Assembly (NCBI RefSeq): GCF_001050515.1
Contig: NZ_CAHS01000006.1
Location: 248,001 to 312,000 of the forward strand
Length of the DNA: 64,000 bases
Source of the DNA: Erwinia piriflorinigrans CFBP 5888
GTDB lineage: Bacteria; Pseudomonadota; Gammaproteobacteria; Enterobacterales; Enterobacteriaceae
Direction of reading: 5' to 3'
The position numbers were made by a program, and so were the translations under genes. The notes under the pieces are model-generated. The model worked only from the letters and a program-made list of their open reading frames with translations, was not told where the DNA came from and ran no database searches. Positions 47,704 to 58,998 of the stretch are shown here, in pieces (positions within the stretch are counted from its first letter, which is position 1; every line of letters begins with the position of its first letter).

Positions 47704-48336
47704 ATGTCTGTTTATTTTATTTATATTTTCGTGGCTTTATTGTCTTACGTAACGCCTGGCCCTGACTGGTTGATAGTATCTAAGAATACTTTTAGAAGTA
47801 AAAGAGAGGGTATGCTTTCAGCATTGGGCGTTCAGTGTGGCCTCTTCTTTCACATGATTCTTGCTGTCATTGGTGCTTCAGCTATTTTTCTCGCATCGAA
47901 GAATGCATTTTATATTATCCAGATGCTTGGTGGGCTATATATTGTATGGATTGGGTTTTCATCTTTAAAAGAATTGCATTCTAATCGTGATAAGAATGCT
48001 GAGGAGGGTTCTCCTCAAAAAGTTAATAATGGAGCTTTTCTTAGTGGACTGACTGCGAATATTTTGAATCCCAAGGTGGCTATCTTCTTTATTAGTATAC
48101 TGCCTCAATTCGTCAGTGAAAAAGGCAATATTATCTCTCAGGTTATTACTTTAGGTATCATTGATATCTTGGTTGGTGTTGTTTGGTGGGTCGCGTTTGT
48201 TAGTTTGATTGGAAAACTCTATAAATTAGCCAAAGATGAAAGTATTCGCAACAGGATTGAGTTTTTAACCGGTTCTTTGCTTTTAATTATAGGTGTTATT
48301 TTTATTATTAAGTCAATGTTTTCAATGTTTGGTTAG
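47704..48336 (+). CDS. LysE/RhtB family amino-acid exporter
   Basis: 210 residues from ATG 47704, preceded by GAGGG; an in-frame start at 47674 would overlap the hydroxylase. Six hydrophobic segments. Signature YVTPGPDWLIVSKNTFRSKREGMLSALGVQ near the N-terminus and LTANILNPKVAIFFISILPQF in the middle. Family members export amino acids and derivatives. It shares AT-rich composition and strand with the hydroxylase, so I infer export of the hydroxylated product or self-protection from it. Confidence 0.88.
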   Translation: MSVYFIYIFVALLSYVTPGPDWLIVSKNTFRSKREGMLSALGVQCGLFFHMILAVIGASAIFLASKNAFYIIQMLGGLYIVWIGFSSLKELHSNRDKNAEEGSPQKVNNGAFLSGLTANILNPKVAIFFISILPQFVSEKGNIISQVITLGIIDILVGVVWWVAFVSLIGKLYKLAKDESIRNRIEFLTGSLLLIIGVIFIIKSMFSMFG

Positions 48337-48419
48337 TGTATGAGTAAAATACTTTTCGAAAATGCGTTTATTATTTTTAATGACTATACCGGGCGGTTTT
48401 ACCCGCCCTCTGACCGATG

Positions 48420-49172
48420 TTACTTACCTGCGGCAATACGCTGCTTGATATGATCAGCACGCGCCTGTGAGGCGGGGTGCGAGTCAAACATGCTGCTGGC
48501 GTGGGTGCCTTCCATCTTCGCCAGTTTTTCAAAGCTGGTGACCAGCCCCTGTGGATTGATATCGCGTTTTTTCAGCAGGTCGAAAGAGTAGTCATCAGCC
48601 TGGGATTCCTGGCCCTGCGAAAACTGCGCGTTCACCAGCTTCTCACCCAGATCGCCTAACTGGGACTGCGACAGCGAAGCGGTAACCCCGCCCACGGATG
48701 CGGCAGCGCTGCGCGCGGCGGTAGTCGCCCATGCCAGCTGCATGGCTTTGCGCGAGTGACCCAGAGCAACGTGGCCCATTTCGTGGCCCAGCACGCCTTC
48801 AACCTCGTTATCGCTCATTAAATCCATCAGGCCGCTATATACGCGGATGCAGCCGTTCGCCATCGCCCATGCGTTGACGTCCTTAGTCAGATAAACCTTA
48901 TAGTTGGCCGGGGTGCCGTTGATGTTATCTCCCAGCGCAGCAGAGATTTTTTTCAAGCGTTGTGCATAAGGACTGCTGTCAGGGGCAATTTGTGCCTCGC
49001 TGTCCATCTGCTGGCAGGATTTGTCGCTCAGCTCTTTAACCTGCGCATCGCTAAGGGTCGCAGCCTGCCAGGCTTGGGAGCCAGACTGCATCAGGGCATT
49101 GCTGTCAAAATTCTGACAGCCGGAAAGTAAGCCAGTCAGTGCCAGCGCGATGAAAGAGATACGTTTCTTCAT
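48420..49172 (-). CDS. loiP: Metalloprotease LoiP (YggG)
   Basis: 250 residues from ATG 49172; starts at 49187 or 49199 are also in frame. Lipobox LLSGC follows a hydrophobic signal, so an outer-membrane lipoprotein. M48 peptidase site HEMGHVALGH and the second metal Glu region QGQESQADDYSFDLL are intact; ends with the FDSHPASQARADHI motif. E. coli LoiP cleaves Phe-Phe bonds and works with BepA. A short hairpin (48391-48408) past its stop may end the transcripts from both sides. Confidence 0.93.
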   Translation of the reverse strand: MKKRISFIALALTGLLSGCQNFDSNALMQSGSQAWQAATLSDAQVKELSDKSCQQMDSEAQIAPDSSPYAQRLKKISAALGDNINGTPANYKVYLTKDVNAWAMANGCIRVYSGLMDLMSDNEVEGVLGHEMGHVALGHSRKAMQLAWATTAARSAAASVGGVTASLSQSQLGDLGEKLVNAQFSQGQESQADDYSFDLLKKRDINPQGLVTSFEKLAKMEGTHASSMFDSHPASQARADHIKQRIAAGK

Positions 49173-49462
49173 TCCATTTTTATCCATTAATGGTAACAAG
49201 TGAGTAAAAACAAATCGTTGTTATGACTCGTCGGAGGATTAGCCTCTCTGCGAGAGGCGGTTATAACGTTTGTTAAGCCGGTTGCATAGTCGGCTTAGGG
49301 CTAAACTGCAAGTTATGTGATTTTTTTTACCGCCAGCGCCATGTACATGTTACCCGTATTTCATGTACATTGATGATCGACTTCCCTTCGGCTTTGCCCT
49401 ATAACTCATTCATTACAATAGGTTAAGTACGGCGAAGCGTTAAATCCGACCTGGAGCAGAAA

Positions 49463-51454
49463 ATGTCTTCTCGCAAAGAGCTTGCCAACGCCATTCGCGC
49501 ATTAAGTATGGATGCGGTGCAAAAAGCCAAATCCGGCCACCCTGGCGCACCAATGGGCATGGCTGATATCGCCGAAGTGCTGTGGCGTGAATTCCTTAAT
49601 CATAACCCAACCAACCCGCTGTGGGCTGACCGCGATCGCTTCGTGCTGTCAAACGGTCATGGCTCTATGCTGATTTACAGCCTGCTGCATCTCAGCGGCT
49701 ACGATTTGCCGATCGGCGAGCTGGCTAACTTCCGTCAGCTGCACTCCAAAACCCCAGGTCACCCGGAATATGGCTACACCGTGGGCGTCGAAACCACCAC
49801 CGGACCACTGGGACAGGGCATCGCTAACGCGGTAGGTTTTGCGATTGCGGAACGTACGCTGGCGGCGCAGTTTAACCGTCCGGGCCATGACGTTGTTGAC
49901 CATAACACTTATGTGTTTATGGGTGACGGCTGCATGATGGAAGGTATCTCCCACGAAGTCTGCTCGCTGGCGGGAACGCTCAAGCTGGGCAAGCTGGTGG
50001 CTTTCTATGACGACAACGGTATCTCCATTGACGGCCACATTGATGGCTGGTTCACCGACGATACGGCGCAACGCTTTGAATCCTACGGCTGGCACGTCGT
50101 GCGCGGCGTGGACGGCCACGATGCGGACGCGATCAAAAAAGCGGTTGAAGAAGCCAAAGCGGTTAGCGATAAGCCTTCCCTGCTGATGTGCAAAACCGTG
50201 ATCGGTTTCGGTTCACCTAACAAGGCCGGTACGCATGATTCTCACGGCGCACCGCTGGGCGATGAAGAAATCGCACTGACCCGTAAGCAGCTGGGCTGGA
50301 ACCACGCGCCGTTTGAGATCCCACAGAATATCTACGCGCAGTGGGATGCGAAAGAAGCCGGTCAGGCCAAAGAAGCGGCCTGGAACGACAAGTTTGCAGC
50401 CTATGCACAGGCCTTCCCGGAGCTGGCTGAAGAGTTCAAACGTCGTACCAAAAATGAATTGCCGGCTAACTGGGCTGCTGAATCGCAGAAGTTCGTTGAG
50501 CAACTACAGGCTAACCCGGCGAAAATCGCCAGCCGTAAAGCCTCGCAGAATGCCATTGAAGCTTTTGGTAAATTGCTGCCAGAGTACCTGGGCGGTTCCG
50601 CCGATCTGGCCCCTAGCAACCTGACCATGTGGTCTGGCTCTAAGCCTATTAACGAAGACGCAGCGGGTAACTATATCCACTACGGCGTGCGCGAATTCGG
50701 TATGACCGCAATCGCTAACGGCATCACTCTGCACGGCGGTTTCCTGCCGTATACCGCGACCTTCCTGATGTTTGTTGAGTACGCACGTAACGCTGTGCGT
50801 ATGGCTGCACTGATGAAAATTCGTCAGGTCATGGTGTATACCCATGACTCAATCGGACTGGGTGAAGATGGCCCTACTCACCAGCCGGTCGAACAGCTGG
50901 CGAGCCTGCGCGTGACGCCAAACATGAGCACCTGGCGTCCGTGTGACCAGGTTGAATCCGCGATTGCGTGGAAATATGCCATTGAACGTCATGACGGCCC
51001 AACGGCACTGATCCTCTCTCGCCAGAACCTGGCGCAGCAGGAGCGTACCGCCGAGCAGTTGGCGAACGTTGCCCGTGGTGCTTACGTACTGAAAGATTGC
51101 GCGGGAACGCCGGAAGTGATCTTTATCGCTACCGGTTCTGAAGTTGAGCTGGCGGTGGGGGCTTACGACAAGCTGACTGCTGAAGGGCGCAAAGCGCGTG
51201 TGGTTTCCATGCCGTCTACCGATGCCTTCGACAAGCAGGACGCGGCTTACCGTGAATCCGTATTGCCGAAAGCTGTCAGCGCCCGCGTGGCGATTGAGGC
51301 AGGTATCGCCGATTACTGGTTCAAATATACTGGTCTGAACGGTGCCATTGTTGCCATGACCAGCTTCGGCGAGTCGGCTCCGGCAGAAAAACTGTTTGAG
51401 CTGTTTGGCTTCACCGTTGATAACGTGGTTGCCAAAGCGAAAGAGCTGCTGTAA
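49463..51454 (+). CDS. tktA: Transketolase
   Basis: 663 residues, same length as E. coli TktA. Thiamine diphosphate enzyme of the pentose phosphate pathway. [17 protein letters not shown] near the start, ThDP motif [13 protein letters not shown], pyrimidine domain [19 protein letters not shown] and [17 protein letters not shown], all conserved. A terminator follows. Confidence 0.97.
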   Translation: MSSRKELANAIRALSMDAVQKAKSGHPGAPMGMADIAEVLWREFLNHNPTNPLWADRDRFVLSNGHGSMLIYSLLHLSGYDLPIGELANFRQLHSKTPGHPEYGYTVGVETTTGPLGQGIANAVGFAIAERTLAAQFNRPGHDVVDHNTYVFMGDGCMMEGISHEVCSLAGTLKLGKLVAFYDDNGISIDGHIDGWFTDDTAQRFESYGWHVVRGVDGHDADAIKKAVEEAKAVSDKPSLLMCKTVIGFGSPNKAGTHDSHGAPLGDEEIALTRKQLGWNHAPFEIPQNIYAQWDAKEAGQAKEAAWNDKFAAYAQAFPELAEEFKRRTKNELPANWAAESQKFVEQLQANPAKIASRKASQNAIEAFGKLLPEYLGGSADLAPSNLTMWSGSKPINEDAAGNYIHYGVREFGMTAIANGITLHGGFLPYTATFLMFVEYARNAVRMAALMKIRQVMVYTHDSIGLGEDGPTHQPVEQLASLRVTPNMSTWRPCDQVESAIAWKYAIERHDGPTALILSRQNLAQQERTAEQLANVARGAYVLKDCAGTPEVIFIATGSEVELAVGAYDKLTAEGRKARVVSMPSTDAFDKQDAAYRESVLPKAVSARVAIEAGIADYWFKYTGLNGAIVAMTSFGESAPAEKLFELFGFTVDNVVAKAKELL

Positions 51455-51462
51455 CACGGCAT

Positions 51463-51491
51463 AAATGGGCGGATCGACGATCCGCCCATTT
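51463..51491 (+). terminator. Terminator after tktA
   Basis: AAATGGGCGGAT and ATCCGCCCATTT form a 12-bp stem with loop CGACG, starting 9 bases after the stop. Confidence 0.8.
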
Positions 51492-51727
51492 CCTCACGGT
51501 AATTGCTATTTTTGTGACGCAGATCGAAAGTTACGCGCCACAATTGATCCCAATCATTCCCATTATTCCTCACTTCTATTACTCTAGCTGAAGCGTTTCA
51601 GTTTGTTTTTGTTTACGGGTCATTGGCGTCAGTGCGCCATGTTTTCGCGCAGAATGTTCTGTACAAATTCCAACTGCTGGCTCAGGCTAATTGTCCGATT
51701 TCAAGATGAATTCAGATTTGGAGTGCT

Positions 51728-52774
51728 ATGACCGTTCGCATTGCCATTAATGGTTTTGGTCGCATTGGGCGCAACGTTTTACGTGCGCTATATGAAACCG
51801 GGCGACGGGCTGAGATCACGGTGGTGGCGATCAATGAACTGGCTGATGCGGCCGGGATGGCGCACCTGCTGAAATATGATACCAGCCACGGTCGTTTTGC
51901 CTGGGACGTGCGTCAGGAGCGTGATCTGCTGACGGTCGGAGATGACACTATTCGCCTGCTGCATATCCCGGAGATTAACGCTCTGCCGTGGCGCGAGCTG
52001 AATGTTGATATCGTGCTGGACTGCACCGGAGTTTACGGCAGCCGTGCCGATGGTGTAGCCCATTTGCAGGCCGGTGCCAGGAAAGTGTTGTTCTCGCATC
52101 CGGGCGATCACGATCTGGATGCAACGGTGGTGTATGGCGTCAATGAAAAGGAGCTGCTGCCAGAGCATTTGCTGGTATCGAACGCCTCCTGTACCACCAA
52201 CTGTATTATTCCGATAATCAAACTATTGGATGATGCCTGGGGTATTGAATCGGGTACGGTGACCACCATTCACTCGGCAATGCACGACCAGCAGGTGATA
52301 GATGCTTATCACCCGGATCTGCGCCGCACCCGCGCCGCCAGCCAGTCGATTATCCCGGTCGATACGCGGCTGGCCGCCGGGATTACGCGCATATTCCCGA
52401 AATTTAATGACCGCTTTGAAGCGATTGCGGTGCGTGTACCGACCATTAACGTCACGGCTATCGATCTTAGCGTCAGCGTACGCGATGCTGTAAAAGCCTG
52501 CGAGGTCAATGCCCTGCTGCAAAGTGCTTCATCAGGAGCGTTTAATGGTATAGTCGACTACACGGAATTACCGTTAGTCTCTATTGATTTTAATCACGAT
52601 CCGCACAGTGCCATTGTGGATGGCACGCAGACTCGGGTCAGTGGTCAACACCTGATTAAGACTTTAGTCTGGTGTGACAACGAATGGGGCTTTGCTAACC
52701 GCATGATCGATACCACGTTAGCCATGGCCTCCAGCGGTTTCAGCCTGGACGCGGCTGCGTCAATAAAACTTTGA
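51728..52774 (+). CDS. epd: Erythrose-4-phosphate dehydrogenase
   Basis: 348 residues. Oxidises erythrose 4-phosphate to 4-phosphoerythronate for pyridoxal phosphate synthesis. GAPDH-like fold with [17 protein letters not shown] at the N-terminus and catalytic Cys in NASCTTNCI. It heads the epd-pgk-fbaA group; the gap to pgk is 21 bases. Linked functionally to serA and to the PLP enzymes of the window. Confidence 0.96.
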   Translation: MTVRIAINGFGRIGRNVLRALYETGRRAEITVVAINELADAAGMAHLLKYDTSHGRFAWDVRQERDLLTVGDDTIRLLHIPEINALPWRELNVDIVLDCTGVYGSRADGVAHLQAGARKVLFSHPGDHDLDATVVYGVNEKELLPEHLLVSNASCTTNCIIPIIKLLDDAWGIESGTVTTIHSAMHDQQVIDAYHPDLRRTRAASQSIIPVDTRLAAGITRIFPKFNDRFEAIAVRVPTINVTAIDLSVSVRDAVKACEVNALLQSASSGAFNGIVDYTELPLVSIDFNHDPHSAIVDGTQTRVSGQHLIKTLVWCDNEWGFANRMIDTTLAMASSGFSLDAAASIKL

Positions 52775-52795
52775 GAATCAACGAGAGGGTTCACC

Positions 52796-53959
52796 ATGTC
52801 TGTAATTAAGATGACCGATCTGGATCTTGCTGGTAAACGTGTTCTGATCCGTGCAGATCTGAACGTGCCGGTAAAAGAAGGGAAAGTGACGTCTGATGCA
52901 CGTATTCGCGCTTCTCTGCCGACCATCGAAGCGGCGCTGAAGCAGGGCGCCAAAGTGATGGTGACCTCCCACCTGGGCCGCCCGACCGAAGGTGAATACA
53001 GCGAAGAGTTCTCTCTGCTGCCGGTCGTTAACTACCTGAAAGAGAAACTGGGAGCAGACAACGTCTCCCTGGCAAAAGACTACCTCGATGGTGTTGAGCT
53101 GGCCGCTGGTAAGCTGGTGGTGTTGGAAAACGTGCGCTTTAACAAAGGCGAAAAGAAAGACGACGAAACCCTCTCCAAAAAATATGCAGCGCTGTGCGAC
53201 ATCTTTGTGATGGATGCCTTCGGCACCGCGCACCGCGCACAGGCTTCTACCCACGGCGTGGGCAAGTTTGCTCCGGTTGCTTGTGCGGGTCCGCTGCTGT
53301 CAGCTGAACTTGAAGCCTTAGGCAAAGCGCTGAAAAGCCCTGCGCGCCCAATGGTGGCAGTGGTGGGGGGATCGAAAGTTTCCACCAAGTTTGATGTGCT
53401 CAATTCGCTGGTTAAGATTGCTGACACCGTTATCGTCGGCGGTGGCATCGCCAATACCTTTGTGGCCATTGAGAACAACGTCGGTAAATCCCTGTACGAG
53501 CCAGATTTCGTTGATGCGGCGAAAAAACTGCGTGATGAGTACGGGATCCCGGTTCCGGTTGACTCTCGCGTAGGCACGGAATTCTCTGAAACTGCGCCAT
53601 CTACCGTGAAGAAAGTGTCTGAAGTTCAGGATAACGAAGAGATCATGGACTTCGGTGACGAAACCGCACTGGCAATGGCTAAGCTGCTGAAAGATGCCAA
53701 AACTATTTTGTGGAACGGCCCGGTAGGCGTGTTCGAATTCCCTAACTTCCGCAAAGGAACTGAAATCGTTGCTAACGCGATTGCAGACAGCGATGCATTT
53801 TCCATTGCTGGCGGTGGTGATACGCTGGCAGCCATCGACCTGTTTGGTATCGAAGATAAAATTTCTTATATCTCTACCGGTGGCGGTGCCTTCCTCGAAT
53901 TCGTAGAGGGCAAAGTTCTGCCAGCGGTTGCCATGCTGGAAGAGCGTGCAAAACAGTAA
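52796..53959 (+). CDS. pgk: Phosphoglycerate kinase
   Basis: 387 residues, as in E. coli. Glycolytic kinase with [42 protein letters not shown] and the nucleotide-site [11 protein letters not shown] plus [10 protein letters not shown] near the end. High use of preferred codons, as expected for a very abundant enzyme. Preceded by GAGAGGG. Confidence 0.97.
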   Translation: MSVIKMTDLDLAGKRVLIRADLNVPVKEGKVTSDARIRASLPTIEAALKQGAKVMVTSHLGRPTEGEYSEEFSLLPVVNYLKEKLGADNVSLAKDYLDGVELAAGKLVVLENVRFNKGEKKDDETLSKKYAALCDIFVMDAFGTAHRAQASTHGVGKFAPVACAGPLLSAELEALGKALKSPARPMVAVVGGSKVSTKFDVLNSLVKIADTVIVGGGIANTFVAIENNVGKSLYEPDFVDAAKKLRDEYGIPVPVDSRVGTEFSETAPSTVKKVSEVQDNEEIMDFGDETALAMAKLLKDAKTILWNGPVGVFEFPNFRKGTEIVANAIADSDAFSIAGGGDTLAAIDLFGIEDKISYISTGGGAFLEFVEGKVLPAVAMLEERAKQ

Positions 53960-53966
53960 ACCCTGT

Positions 53967-53985
53967 GGCGGGGACGTTCCCCGCC
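53967..53985 (+). terminator. Hairpin between pgk and fbaA
   Basis: GGCGGGGA and TCCCCGCC pair around CGT without a T-run. More likely an mRNA-stabilising or partly attenuating hairpin than a full terminator; fbaA starts 55 bases further on. Confidence 0.5.
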
Positions 53986-54039
53986 TGATTGATTTCACAG
54001 ATTCCGATTAAACGGCCGACAAAAACAGGACAAGCAAAC

Positions 54040-55119
54040 ATGTCTAAAATTTTTGATTTCGTAAAACCAGGCGTTGTCACCGGTGACGACGTGCAGAAGA
54101 TTTTCAAAGTGGCGAAAGAGAACAAGTTCGCCCTGCCTGCTGTTAACTGCGTAGGGACTGACTCTATCAATGCCGTACTGGAAACCGCCGCGAAAGTGAA
54201 AGCGCCGGTCATTATCCAGTTCTCTAACGGCGGTGCGGGCTTTATCGCGGGCAAAGGTCTGAAATCAGACCAGCCGCAGGCCGCTGCCATCTTCGGTGCT
54301 ATCTCTGGCGCACATCACGTACACCTGATGGCCGAGCACTACGGCGTGCCGGTGATCCTGCATACTGACCACTGCGCGAAGAAACTGTTGCCGTGGATCG
54401 ACGGTCTGCTGGATGCGGGCGAAGCACACTTCGCTAAAACCGGTAAGCCACTGTTCTCTTCTCACATGATTGACCTGTCTGAAGAGTCTCTGGAAGAGAA
54501 CATCGAAATTTCCAGCAAATACCTGGCGCGCATGGCGAAAATCGACATGACCCTGGAAATTGAACTGGGCTGCACCGGTGGTGAAGAAGATGGCGTTGAC
54601 AACAGCCATATGGACGCTTCTGCACTCTACACCCAGCCAGAAGATGTGGATTATGCTTACACAGAGCTAAGCAAAATCAGCCCGCGTTTCACCATTGCGG
54701 CCTCTTTCGGTAACGTGCATGGCGTATACAAGCCAGGTAACGTGAAACTGACCCCGACTATTCTGCGTGACTCCCAGCAGTACGTCAGCAAGAAACACAA
54801 CCTTGAGCACAACTCACTGGACTTCGTGTTCCACGGTGGTTCTGGTTCATCCGCTGCTGAGATTCAGGAATCAATCAGCTACGGTGTGATCAAAATGAAC
54901 ATCGATACCGATACCCAATGGGCAACCTGGGACGGCATCCTGCAGTACTACAAAAAGAATGAAGGCTATCTTCAGGCGCAGCTGGGCAACCCGGAAGGCG
55001 CAGATAAGCCGAACAAAAAGTTTTACGATCCGCGCGTATGGCTGCGTGCTTCCCAGGCTTCAATGATTGTTCGTCTGGAGCAGGCATTTAAAGAGTTGAA
55101 CGCCGTCGACGTACTGTAA
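54040..55119 (+). CDS. fbaA: Class II fructose-bisphosphate aldolase
   Basis: 359 residues from ATG 54040 (MSKIFDFVKPGVVTGDD), the E. coli start; 17 codons upstream are open but not conserved. Zinc ligands in HTDHCAKK and further His in FGNVHG and FHGGSGS; catalytic loop EIELGCTGGEEDGVDNSH. Glycolysis and gluconeogenesis. Followed by a strong terminator. Confidence 0.97.
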   Translation: MSKIFDFVKPGVVTGDDVQKIFKVAKENKFALPAVNCVGTDSINAVLETAAKVKAPVIIQFSNGGAGFIAGKGLKSDQPQAAAIFGAISGAHHVHLMAEHYGVPVILHTDHCAKKLLPWIDGLLDAGEAHFAKTGKPLFSSHMIDLSEESLEENIEISSKYLARMAKIDMTLEIELGCTGGEEDGVDNSHMDASALYTQPEDVDYAYTELSKISPRFTIAASFGNVHGVYKPGNVKLTPTILRDSQQYVSKKHNLEHNSLDFVFHGGSGSSAAEIQESISYGVIKMNIDTDTQWATWDGILQYYKKNEGYLQAQLGNPEGADKPNKKFYDPRVWLRASQASMIVRLEQAFKELNAVDVL

Positions 55120-55133
55120 TTACGCTTTTGTAC

Positions 55134-55161
55134 AAAAAAGGCCCGCACGGGCCTTTTTTTT
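55134..55161 (+). terminator. Strong terminator after fbaA
   Basis: GGCCCG and CGGGCC with flanking A6 and T8 make a stem extending to 12 pairs around CA, 14 bases after the stop. Confidence 0.93.
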
Positions 55162-55299
55162 CGCGCTTTTTGCAGAAAATATAAGCAATCTCGCCACTTA
55201 CTTGGCACATCTCACTTTATTGTTTTACCCTTACTCCAGCGGTTGCCGTGATCACGGCAAGAATTTGAACGCCCCTTGGGCTAACAACAGGATAGGGAA

Positions 55300-56181
55300 A
55301 TGGATAATTTGAATGTGGTAGATGGCATCAACAGCGCCGGTGGCTGGCTGGTGCGTAATCAGGCGCTGCTGCTTGGTTACGTGGTCAATATCGTCGCGGC
55401 AATTGTTATCATTACTGTTGGTATGGTTGCGGCGCGCCTTATTGCTAAAACCGTCAACAGGTTGCTGGTAGCACGACATATCGATCCTACCGTAGCTGAT
55501 TTTCTTTCCGGGCTGGTTCGTTACGGTATTATTGCCTTTACGCTGATAGCGGCTCTGGGGCGAGTGGGAGTTGAAACCGCATCTGTCATTGCCGCACTGG
55601 CTGCTGCCAGCTTAGCCTTTGCGATGGCGCTACAGGGCTCCCTGGGTAACCTTGCGGCAGGCGTACTGCTGGTGACCTTCCGTCCATTCCGTGCGGGGGA
55701 GTTTGTTGACCTCGGTGGTGTGAGCGGTACGGTACTACAGGTACAGATCTTCTCCAGCACGCTGCGAAGCACCGATGGCAAGATTATCGTCGTGCCAAAC
55801 GGTAAAATTATCGGCGGCAATATCATCAACTATTCGCGTGAGCCTGAGCGCCGTAATGAATTTATTATTGGCGTTGCCTACGATGCGGATATCGATCGGG
55901 TATTTAAGGTACTGCGTGAGGTGGTCGATGCCGAGCCGCGTGTGGTGCAGGAACGTGGCGTACAGATAGGGGTTAATGAACTTGCCGGTTCATCCGTTAA
56001 TGTCATCGTGCGCTGCTGGAGCAAGCTGGACGATATGCAAAACGTCTATTGGGATCTGATGAAAAACTTCAAGATCGCATTGGATGAGAACAAAATCGGT
56101 ATTCCTTATCCGCAGATGGATGTGCATTTTCATCAGACTACATCTGGCGAAGCGACGGAAAAAACCGCCCAGCCGGAATAA
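55300..56181 (+). CDS. mscS: Small-conductance mechanosensitive channel
   Basis: 293 residues (E. coli 286). Three membrane segments in the first 130 residues; pore-lining helix [20 protein letters not shown] with Ala/Gly packing, then a cytoplasmic beta domain ([32 protein letters not shown]). Opens on hypo-osmotic shock. Ends in a polar tail. Confidence 0.95.
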   Translation: MDNLNVVDGINSAGGWLVRNQALLLGYVVNIVAAIVIITVGMVAARLIAKTVNRLLVARHIDPTVADFLSGLVRYGIIAFTLIAALGRVGVETASVIAALAAASLAFAMALQGSLGNLAAGVLLVTFRPFRAGEFVDLGGVSGTVLQVQIFSSTLRSTDGKIIVVPNGKIIGGNIINYSREPERRNEFIIGVAYDADIDRVFKVLREVVDAEPRVVQERGVQIGVNELAGSSVNVIVRCWSKLDDMQNVYWDLMKNFKIALDENKIGIPYPQMDVHFHQTTSGEATEKTAQPE

Positions 56182-56369
56182 TCGCATTACGCGCTAGCCC
56201 GTTTTTAAGCGCAATGCCGACCTTGCTGTACCTGGGTTGACCTTAGCGGTCAGCCCTGTTCATTCCCTCCTTTTATTAGCATTTCTGATTGACCATTAAA
56301 TTTTTAAATTTCCCCTGATCATCCCACCTCTATACACTTGCCGAAAAAAATAACCGGCGAGGTTTTATT

Positions 56370-56987
56370 ATGTTATCTGTTTATTTTCAAGGTGTTGCTA
56401 TGGGGGCAGCCCTGATCCTGCCGCTGGGGCCGCAGAATGCATTCGTATTGAATCAGGGGATACGTCGCCAGTTTCATCTGATGACGGCGGCGCTCTGTAC
56501 GCTGAGTGATATTCTACTGATTTGCGGCGGTATTTTTGGCGGTAGCGCCCTGTTGAATCAGTCGGTGCTGCTGCTTAGCCTGGTCACCTGGGGTGGGGTG
56601 GCTTTTCTGCTGTGGTACGGCTGGGGGGCGCTGCGTATTGCCTGCGGTGGAAATGTCCAACTGGCATCAGCGGCTGCGTTGCAGCACGGGCGATGGCGCA
56701 TCGTGATCACCATCATAGCGGTGACCTGGCTGAATCCGCATGTCTATCTGGATACGTTTGTTGTGCTCGGCAGTCTCGGTGGTCAGCTGCCGCCAGAGGC
56801 ACGACGCTGGTTTGCTCTCGGCACTGCCAGCGCCTCGCTGCTGTGGTTTTTTGGCCTGGCGTTGCTGGCCGCGTGGTTAGCTCCGCGACTCAATACCACA
56901 CGCGCTCAGCGCATAATTAATCTGCTTGTAGGGCTGATGATGTGGGCGATTGCCATCAAACTGGCATGGCAGGCTATCTCCACCTGA
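56370..56987 (+). CDS. argO: Arginine exporter ArgO
   Basis: 205 residues, LysE family, about six membrane segments. Signature [22 protein letters not shown] near the start and [20 protein letters not shown] in the middle. Exports arginine and canavanine in E. coli under ArgP control; argP is three genes away here, as in E. coli. It differs clearly from the LysE-type gene at 47704. Confidence 0.94.
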   Translation: MLSVYFQGVAMGAALILPLGPQNAFVLNQGIRRQFHLMTAALCTLSDILLICGGIFGGSALLNQSVLLLSLVTWGGVAFLLWYGWGALRIACGGNVQLASAAALQHGRWRIVITIIAVTWLNPHVYLDTFVVLGSLGGQLPPEARRWFALGTASASLLWFFGLALLAAWLAPRLNTTRAQRIINLLVGLMMWAIAIKLAWQAIST

Positions 56988-57119
56988 TGAGGGGAACTCG
57001 CTGGCGAAGCCGGGGTCATAGTATGACGTGTATTTGCGCAGCAAAACGGGTTGGCGACATGATGACAAGGTTCGCCAGCCTTTTGAATCAATTTGAAGAC
57101 AGACCACATGGAGAACGCA

Positions 57120-57845
57120 GTGAAGCTGACTAAACTGGCCCTGGCCGCTATATTGGGATTAGGTACTTTGCCACTGGCAGTGCAGGCGGATGAACTACCA
57201 AACAGGCCGCATATCGTTACCTCTGGGAAATCCAGCGTGGATGCCACACCGGATATTGCCACCCTCGCTATTGAAGTTAACGTTTCCGCTAAAGATGCCG
57301 GAGAAGCCAAAAAGCAGGCCGATAGCCGCGTACAGCAATATTTTGATTTCCTGAACAAAAACGGCATCGATAAGAAAGATGTTAACGCAGCGAATCTGCG
57401 TACTCAGCCAGAATACGACTATCAGAAAGACGGTAAGTCAGTGCTGAAAGGCTATCGTGCGGTGCGTCAGGTACAGGTTACGCTGCGCCATCTTGAAAAA
57501 CTGAACGAGCTGTTGGATGGAGCGCTGAAATCAGGCCTCAATGAAATCAGTGGGGTTGAACTAGGCGTCGCTAACCCAGAGCAGTACCGCGATCGGGCGC
57601 GAAAAGCGGCGATCGAGGATGCGACTAAGCAGGCCGGTGAACTGGCGCAGGGCTTTGGCACTAAGCTTGGGCCGATCTATAGCATTCGCTATCATGTTGC
57701 CAACTACCAGCCCATGCCGATGGCGCGGATGTACAAAACCGCTGATGCCGCCGTATCGACCTCTGCCGGGCAAACCTACGAGCAGCAGAGTATTCACTTT
57801 GACGATCAGGTTGATGTGGTGTTTGAACTACAGCGTAATCCGTAA
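57120..57845 (+). CDS. yggE: YggE family SIMPL-domain periplasmic protein
   Basis: 241 residues from GTG 57120, chosen because GGAG lies 7 bases before it and the product then begins with a clean signal peptide (ending VQA-DELP); ATGs at 57093 and 57108 are in frame but place the ribosome site inside the gene. SIMPL domain: HIVTSGKSSVDATPDIATLA, VNAANLRTQPEYDYQ, ARKAAIEDATKQAGELA. Linked to oxidative-stress tolerance in E. coli. Confidence 0.9.
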   Translation: MKLTKLALAAILGLGTLPLAVQADELPNRPHIVTSGKSSVDATPDIATLAIEVNVSAKDAGEAKKQADSRVQQYFDFLNKNGIDKKDVNAANLRTQPEYDYQKDGKSVLKGYRAVRQVQVTLRHLEKLNELLDGALKSGLNEISGVELGVANPEQYRDRARKAAIEDATKQAGELAQGFGTKLGPIYSIRYHVANYQPMPMARMYKTADAAVSTSAGQTYEQQSIHFDDQVDVVFELQRNP

Positions 57846-57854
57846 CGCGAGTTC

Positions 57855-57888
57855 TGCGGGCGGCCGCTTGCTTGTTGGCCGCCCCGCA
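57855..57888. terminator. Shared terminator between yggE and argP
   Basis: TGCGGGCGGCC and GGCCGCCCCGCA pair with one bulge around an 11-base loop, placed between two converging genes. A short T-run is seen only on the minus side. Confidence 0.65.
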
Positions 57889-57895
57889 AAACCCA

Positions 57896-58795
57896 CTATG
57901 CCGTATCCTGACGCAGCACGCGGTGGCCATGTGCCAGAAGGGCATCCGTCACTTTACGCATCAGGCGGCTCTCCGGGGAAAAACGGTGCCAGTAGAGCAT
58001 ACGGCGTTGCAACAGCCCCGGCGTTAAATCGATCAATTCTCCCTCCGCCAGCTCCCGCTCTATCTGCAAGTGCGGGATCATACAGCAGGTGGTTCCTTGT
58101 CGTGCCAGCTGCACAAATGCTTCCGATGAGTTAACGATATGGCAGGGTACGCTGCCGGGCGACAGATCGAAATTCTGCTGCAAGAAGGCCTGGTGCATGT
58201 CATCCAGATGGTCAAAAGCGACCGCCGGAGCTTTCAGCAAGGCGGAGCGCGTCACGCCATTCGGGAAGTAGCGGGCAGCAAACTCTTTTGAGCCGACAAA
58301 CAGATAATCAAGCGCTCCCAGCCGATCGACCAGACAGCTGGGCAGCGGCTGCGGCTGGATACTGACCGCGCCGACCACTTCACCACGGCGCAGGCGTTCC
58401 TGAGTTCGGGTTTCATCTTCCACCTGAATATTCAAACGCACCGGCGAGTCGGTCAGTACGGTTTTCAGCGCGGGCAGCAGCCAGGTCGCCAGGCTGTCGG
58501 CGTTGACCGCCAGCGACAGCAGCAGCGGGGTTGTGCCGCTGTTATCATCACCCAGCCACTCTTCTTCCAGCAGCTCAACCTGATGCAACAGCGCCAGCAG
58601 TTTTTGTCCTTGCTCCGTAGGGCGCGGCGGTACGGTTCGCACCAGCAGCGGCTGACCGAACATGTTCTCCAGCTGTTTAATGCGCTGTGAGACCGCAGAC
58701 TGGGTGATACACAGCTTTTGTGCCGCGCGTTCAAAGCCGCGTTCACGGATCACTGCATCCAGCGCCTGAAGCGTTCGGTAATCCGGGCGTTTCAT
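57896..58795 (-). CDS. argP: LysR-type regulator ArgP (IciA)
   Basis: 299 residues from ATG 58795 ([20 protein letters not shown]), the E. coli start. Winged helix [18 protein letters not shown]; effector domain with [16 protein letters not shown] and [15 protein letters not shown]. Activates argO with arginine and is blocked by lysine. It diverges from rpiA with about 200 bases between starts. Confidence 0.96.
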   Translation of the reverse strand: MKRPDYRTLQALDAVIRERGFERAAQKLCITQSAVSQRIKQLENMFGQPLLVRTVPPRPTEQGQKLLALLHQVELLEEEWLGDDNSGTTPLLLSLAVNADSLATWLLPALKTVLTDSPVRLNIQVEDETRTQERLRRGEVVGAVSIQPQPLPSCLVDRLGALDYLFVGSKEFAARYFPNGVTRSALLKAPAVAFDHLDDMHQAFLQQNFDLSPGSVPCHIVNSSEAFVQLARQGTTCCMIPHLQIERELAEGELIDLTPGLLQRRMLYWHRFSPESRLMRKVTDALLAHGHRVLRQDTA

Positions 58796-58998
58796 TAATT
58801 TTTGCACTCTCTTTCAGGTGTGGTAGGTCACTATGCCATATATTCTGCAACTTGCGCCGAGCGAATGCCACATTATGAATTCAGTACTTTGCGTGCCAGA
58901 TTCCATTCTTGCCAATCAACGTGGTACAGAACGGTTTTTTTTAATGAGCTTGCTTTATACTACGCGCACAGAGTGGCAGCACGGGTTTTAAACATACC

